Both the position numbers and the translations under genes were made by a program. Positions 6,272 through 7,243 of a stretch of DNA of 7,243 bases are shown one piece after another (position 1 is the stretch's first letter; each line of letters begins with the position of its first letter). Origin of the DNA: Candidatus Omnitrophota bacterium (GTDB taxonomy: Bacteria > Omnitrophota > Gorgyraeia > Pluralincolimonadales > Pluralincolimonadaceae); assembly GCA_028706795.1 (NCBI GenBank), contig JAQTVK010000047.1:1-7243 (forward strand). Direction: 5' to 3'. The notes under the pieces were generated by a model. The model was not told where the DNA came from. It searched no databases and worked only from the letters and a program-made list of their open reading frames with translations.

Positions 6272-6823
6272 TTACATAGGAGGCAAGGGACTGAAATTGG
6301 CATCGTCAAAATAGCAAGACCCCCCTGTCTTCTTTTTGGCGGCCTGGACCACTATCTTGATCTTTGCTTTAGCGGCGCTTGGGGGCGCAATGGCCGCCGG
6401 AGTTGATAAAAGTTTCCAAGTGTCGCTGGCGCCGGCAAGCGGAGGGCTCTTTACCGAATCACCTATTATGGCGCTATCGGCAGTGCACCATTCTATCTGT
6501 ATCCACGCCTTAGTGTCGCCGGAAATAGAGTCGCCGGGTTTGCCTAAAACATAGACACTCGCTTTATACTGCATGCCGGGAATTACATCGACATACTGTT
6601 CAAATAATCCATCGCCATAATCCCAAACCCAGGCCTTTCCGGACTGTTTGCCGTTTCTATATGTTTCCGTATCATATGTAGCGTCGCCGTACAAACCCCA
6701 TCCGGGCGGATCAGCTTTTTCGAAACCCGGGTTGATAAGTAAATTACCTTGCTCAGCGGATGAGGATAAACTAACAGAACCCAGGACAAGGACAAGGAAA
6801 CAAATAAGATATGATCTTTTCAT
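6272..6823 (-). CDS. Secreted CBM-like (PF02018-type) carbohydrate-binding protein
   Basis: 183-residue exported protein. Signal peptide MKRSYLICFLVLVLGSVSLSSSA (1-23), then a single beta-sandwich domain with the pattern of CBM4/9-like modules: NLLINPGFEK (27-36), GWGLYG (41-46), a central FEQYVDVIPGMQYKASVYV (74-92) and a final YFDDANFSPL (171-180). It ends at PPM with no catalytic domain, PEP-CTERM tail or anchor, so it should be free in the periplasm or outside the cell. Residues about 123-180 align with the partial gene at 6990-7243 (DTWKLLSTPAAIAPPSAAKAK against the TDWTYFETPWTVAP region), so the two are tandem paralogues. Ribosome-binding site AGGAGG lies 9 nt before the ATG. Its promoter is a copy of that at the YkgJ operon. 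Sugar binding is a family expectation; the ligand is unknown. Confidence 0.85.
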   Translation of the reverse strand: MKRSYLICFLVLVLGSVSLSSSAEQGNLLINPGFEKADPPGWGLYGDATYDTETYRNGKQSGKAWVWDYGDGLFEQYVDVIPGMQYKASVYVLGKPGDSISGDTKAWIQIEWCTADSAIIGDSVKSPPLAGASDTWKLLSTPAAIAPPSAAKAKIKIVVQAAKKKTGGSCYFDDANFSPLPPM

Positions 6824-6839
6824 CCTTCTGTTCCTCCTT

Positions 6840-6900
6840 TTATTTAGCTGGTTTTATTATAGGGGCAATATCTTACTATATCAAGGATTTTTGGGGATCA
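6840..6900 (-). repeat. 60-bp promoter repeat, copy upstream of the CBM-like gene
   Basis: Same-orientation partner of 3131-3190, one base longer (ATCCCCAAAAA against ATCCCCAAAG). Similarity runs from the upstream ATCCCC through -35, spacer and -10 into the leader, then stops; the flanking genes are unrelated. Confidence 0.85.
6856..6884 (-). promoter_or_regulatory. Sigma-70 promoter of the secreted CBM-like gene
   Basis: Minus strand TTGATA (6879-6884), 17-nt spacer, TATAAT (6856-6861). Predicted start near 6849 gives a leader of about 25 nt containing AGGAGG. Placed just after the terminator of the preceding gene, so this gene is transcribed on its own. Confidence 0.85.
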
Positions 6901-6947
6901 GGAAGGGATTTACTCGCGGGATTTGAGACTACTATTAATAAAATTTT

Positions 6948-6974
6948 GGGGCAGGGATATTGGACCCCTGCCCC
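6948..6974 (-). terminator. Rho-independent terminator of the PEP-CTERM gene
   Basis: Minus strand GGGGCAGGG, 9-nt loop, CCCTGCCCC: a perfect 9-bp GC-rich stem, followed by AAAATTTTATT. It lies 15 nt after the TAA of the PEP-CTERM gene and ahead of the next promoter, as expected for that gene's terminator. Confidence 0.85.
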
Positions 6975-6989
6975 ATCTCTAAACGAAAC

Positions 6990-7243
6990 TTACTTAACTG
7001 ACTTTTTTCTGCTGAAACCAAACAAACCGACCAATCCTGAACCGAGCAAAAGCATGCTTGCCGGTTCCGGAACTACCTGCGCATCAAAGCTGGCATTATC
7101 GAAGTAGACATCATTGGCGCTATGGTCCGTAGGAGATACCAGGACATAACCCAACTTTGCCGTCGTGACGCCATCCGGCGCTACCGTCCATGGAGTTTCA
7201 AAGTACGTCCAATCGGTATCCGCAGTTGTAAGCTTGGCGCTCT
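6990..7243 (-). CDS. Secreted CBM-like protein with PEP-CTERM sorting tail (5' end beyond window)
   Basis: The last 83 residues are visible. The first part ends a CBM-like beta-sandwich, with VYFDNASFDAQ near its end. A complete PEP-CTERM tail follows: VPEPAS, a hydrophobic segment (MLLLGSGLVGLFGF) and a basic end (SRKKSVK). In known PEP-CTERM systems an exosortase (EpsH/XrtA type) in the inner membrane cuts at the PEP motif, and the protein is sent to the cell surface or exopolysaccharide matrix. No exosortase gene lies in this window. The visible domain is homologous to the C-terminal part of the next gene (6272-6823), which lacks the tail. The N-terminus, signal peptide and total length cannot be judged. 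Confidence 0.92.
   Translation of the reverse strand, partial: SAKLTTADTDWTYFETPWTVAPDGVTTAKLGYVLVSPTDHSANDVYFDNASFDAQVVPEPASMLLLGSGLVGLFGFSRKKSVK

Overview
All supportable genes in this window lie on the minus strand, so the biological reading direction is from 7243 down to 1. I see no tRNA, rRNA, CRISPR array or transposase. The mixture suggests a Gram-negative, anaerobic, uncultured-type bacterium: a PEP-CTERM protein, a multi-module secreted glucanase-like protein, a B12-type radical SAM enzyme, a YkgJ-type cysteine protein, and a small zinc-finger ORF just ahead of a DEAD-box helicase. Candidatus Omnitrophota or a related PVC-side lineage is my best guess, but this is inference from gene style, not a phylogenetic result.

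Layout in transcription order. (1) 7243-6990: 3' end of a secreted protein with a PEP-CTERM tail, closed by a strong hairpin terminator (6948-6974). (2) 6823-6272: a secreted carbohydrate-binding-like protein that is a paralogue of the first but has no PEP-CTERM tail, driven by a near-consensus sigma-70 promoter. A doubtful 50-codon ORF follows it. (3) 6019-3221: a 932-residue secreted protein with two Fn3-like domains, a glycoamylase (PF10091/GH144-like) catalytic domain and two tandem copies of a C-terminal beta-sandwich-like module. (4) 3117-2610: a YkgJ-like cysteine-cluster protein overlapping a 51-residue very basic small protein, driven by a second copy of the same promoter used by gene 2. 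(5) 2553 to the window edge: an apparent three-gene operon of a B12-binding radical SAM protein (GTG start, probably leaderless), a 46-residue zinc-finger-like ORF whose only well-placed start codon is ATC, and a DEAD-box RNA helicase whose ATG overlaps the small ORF's stop (TAATG).

The upper half (7243-3221) is thus about extracellular polysaccharide binding and breakdown. The lower half contains cytoplasmic metal-cofactor and RNA-handling genes. The most interesting signals are the ATC-start zinc-finger ORF coupled to the helicase, the 60-bp duplicated promoter module with an internal direct repeat, the leaderless radical SAM gene, and the PEP-CTERM/no-PEP-CTERM paralogue pair.
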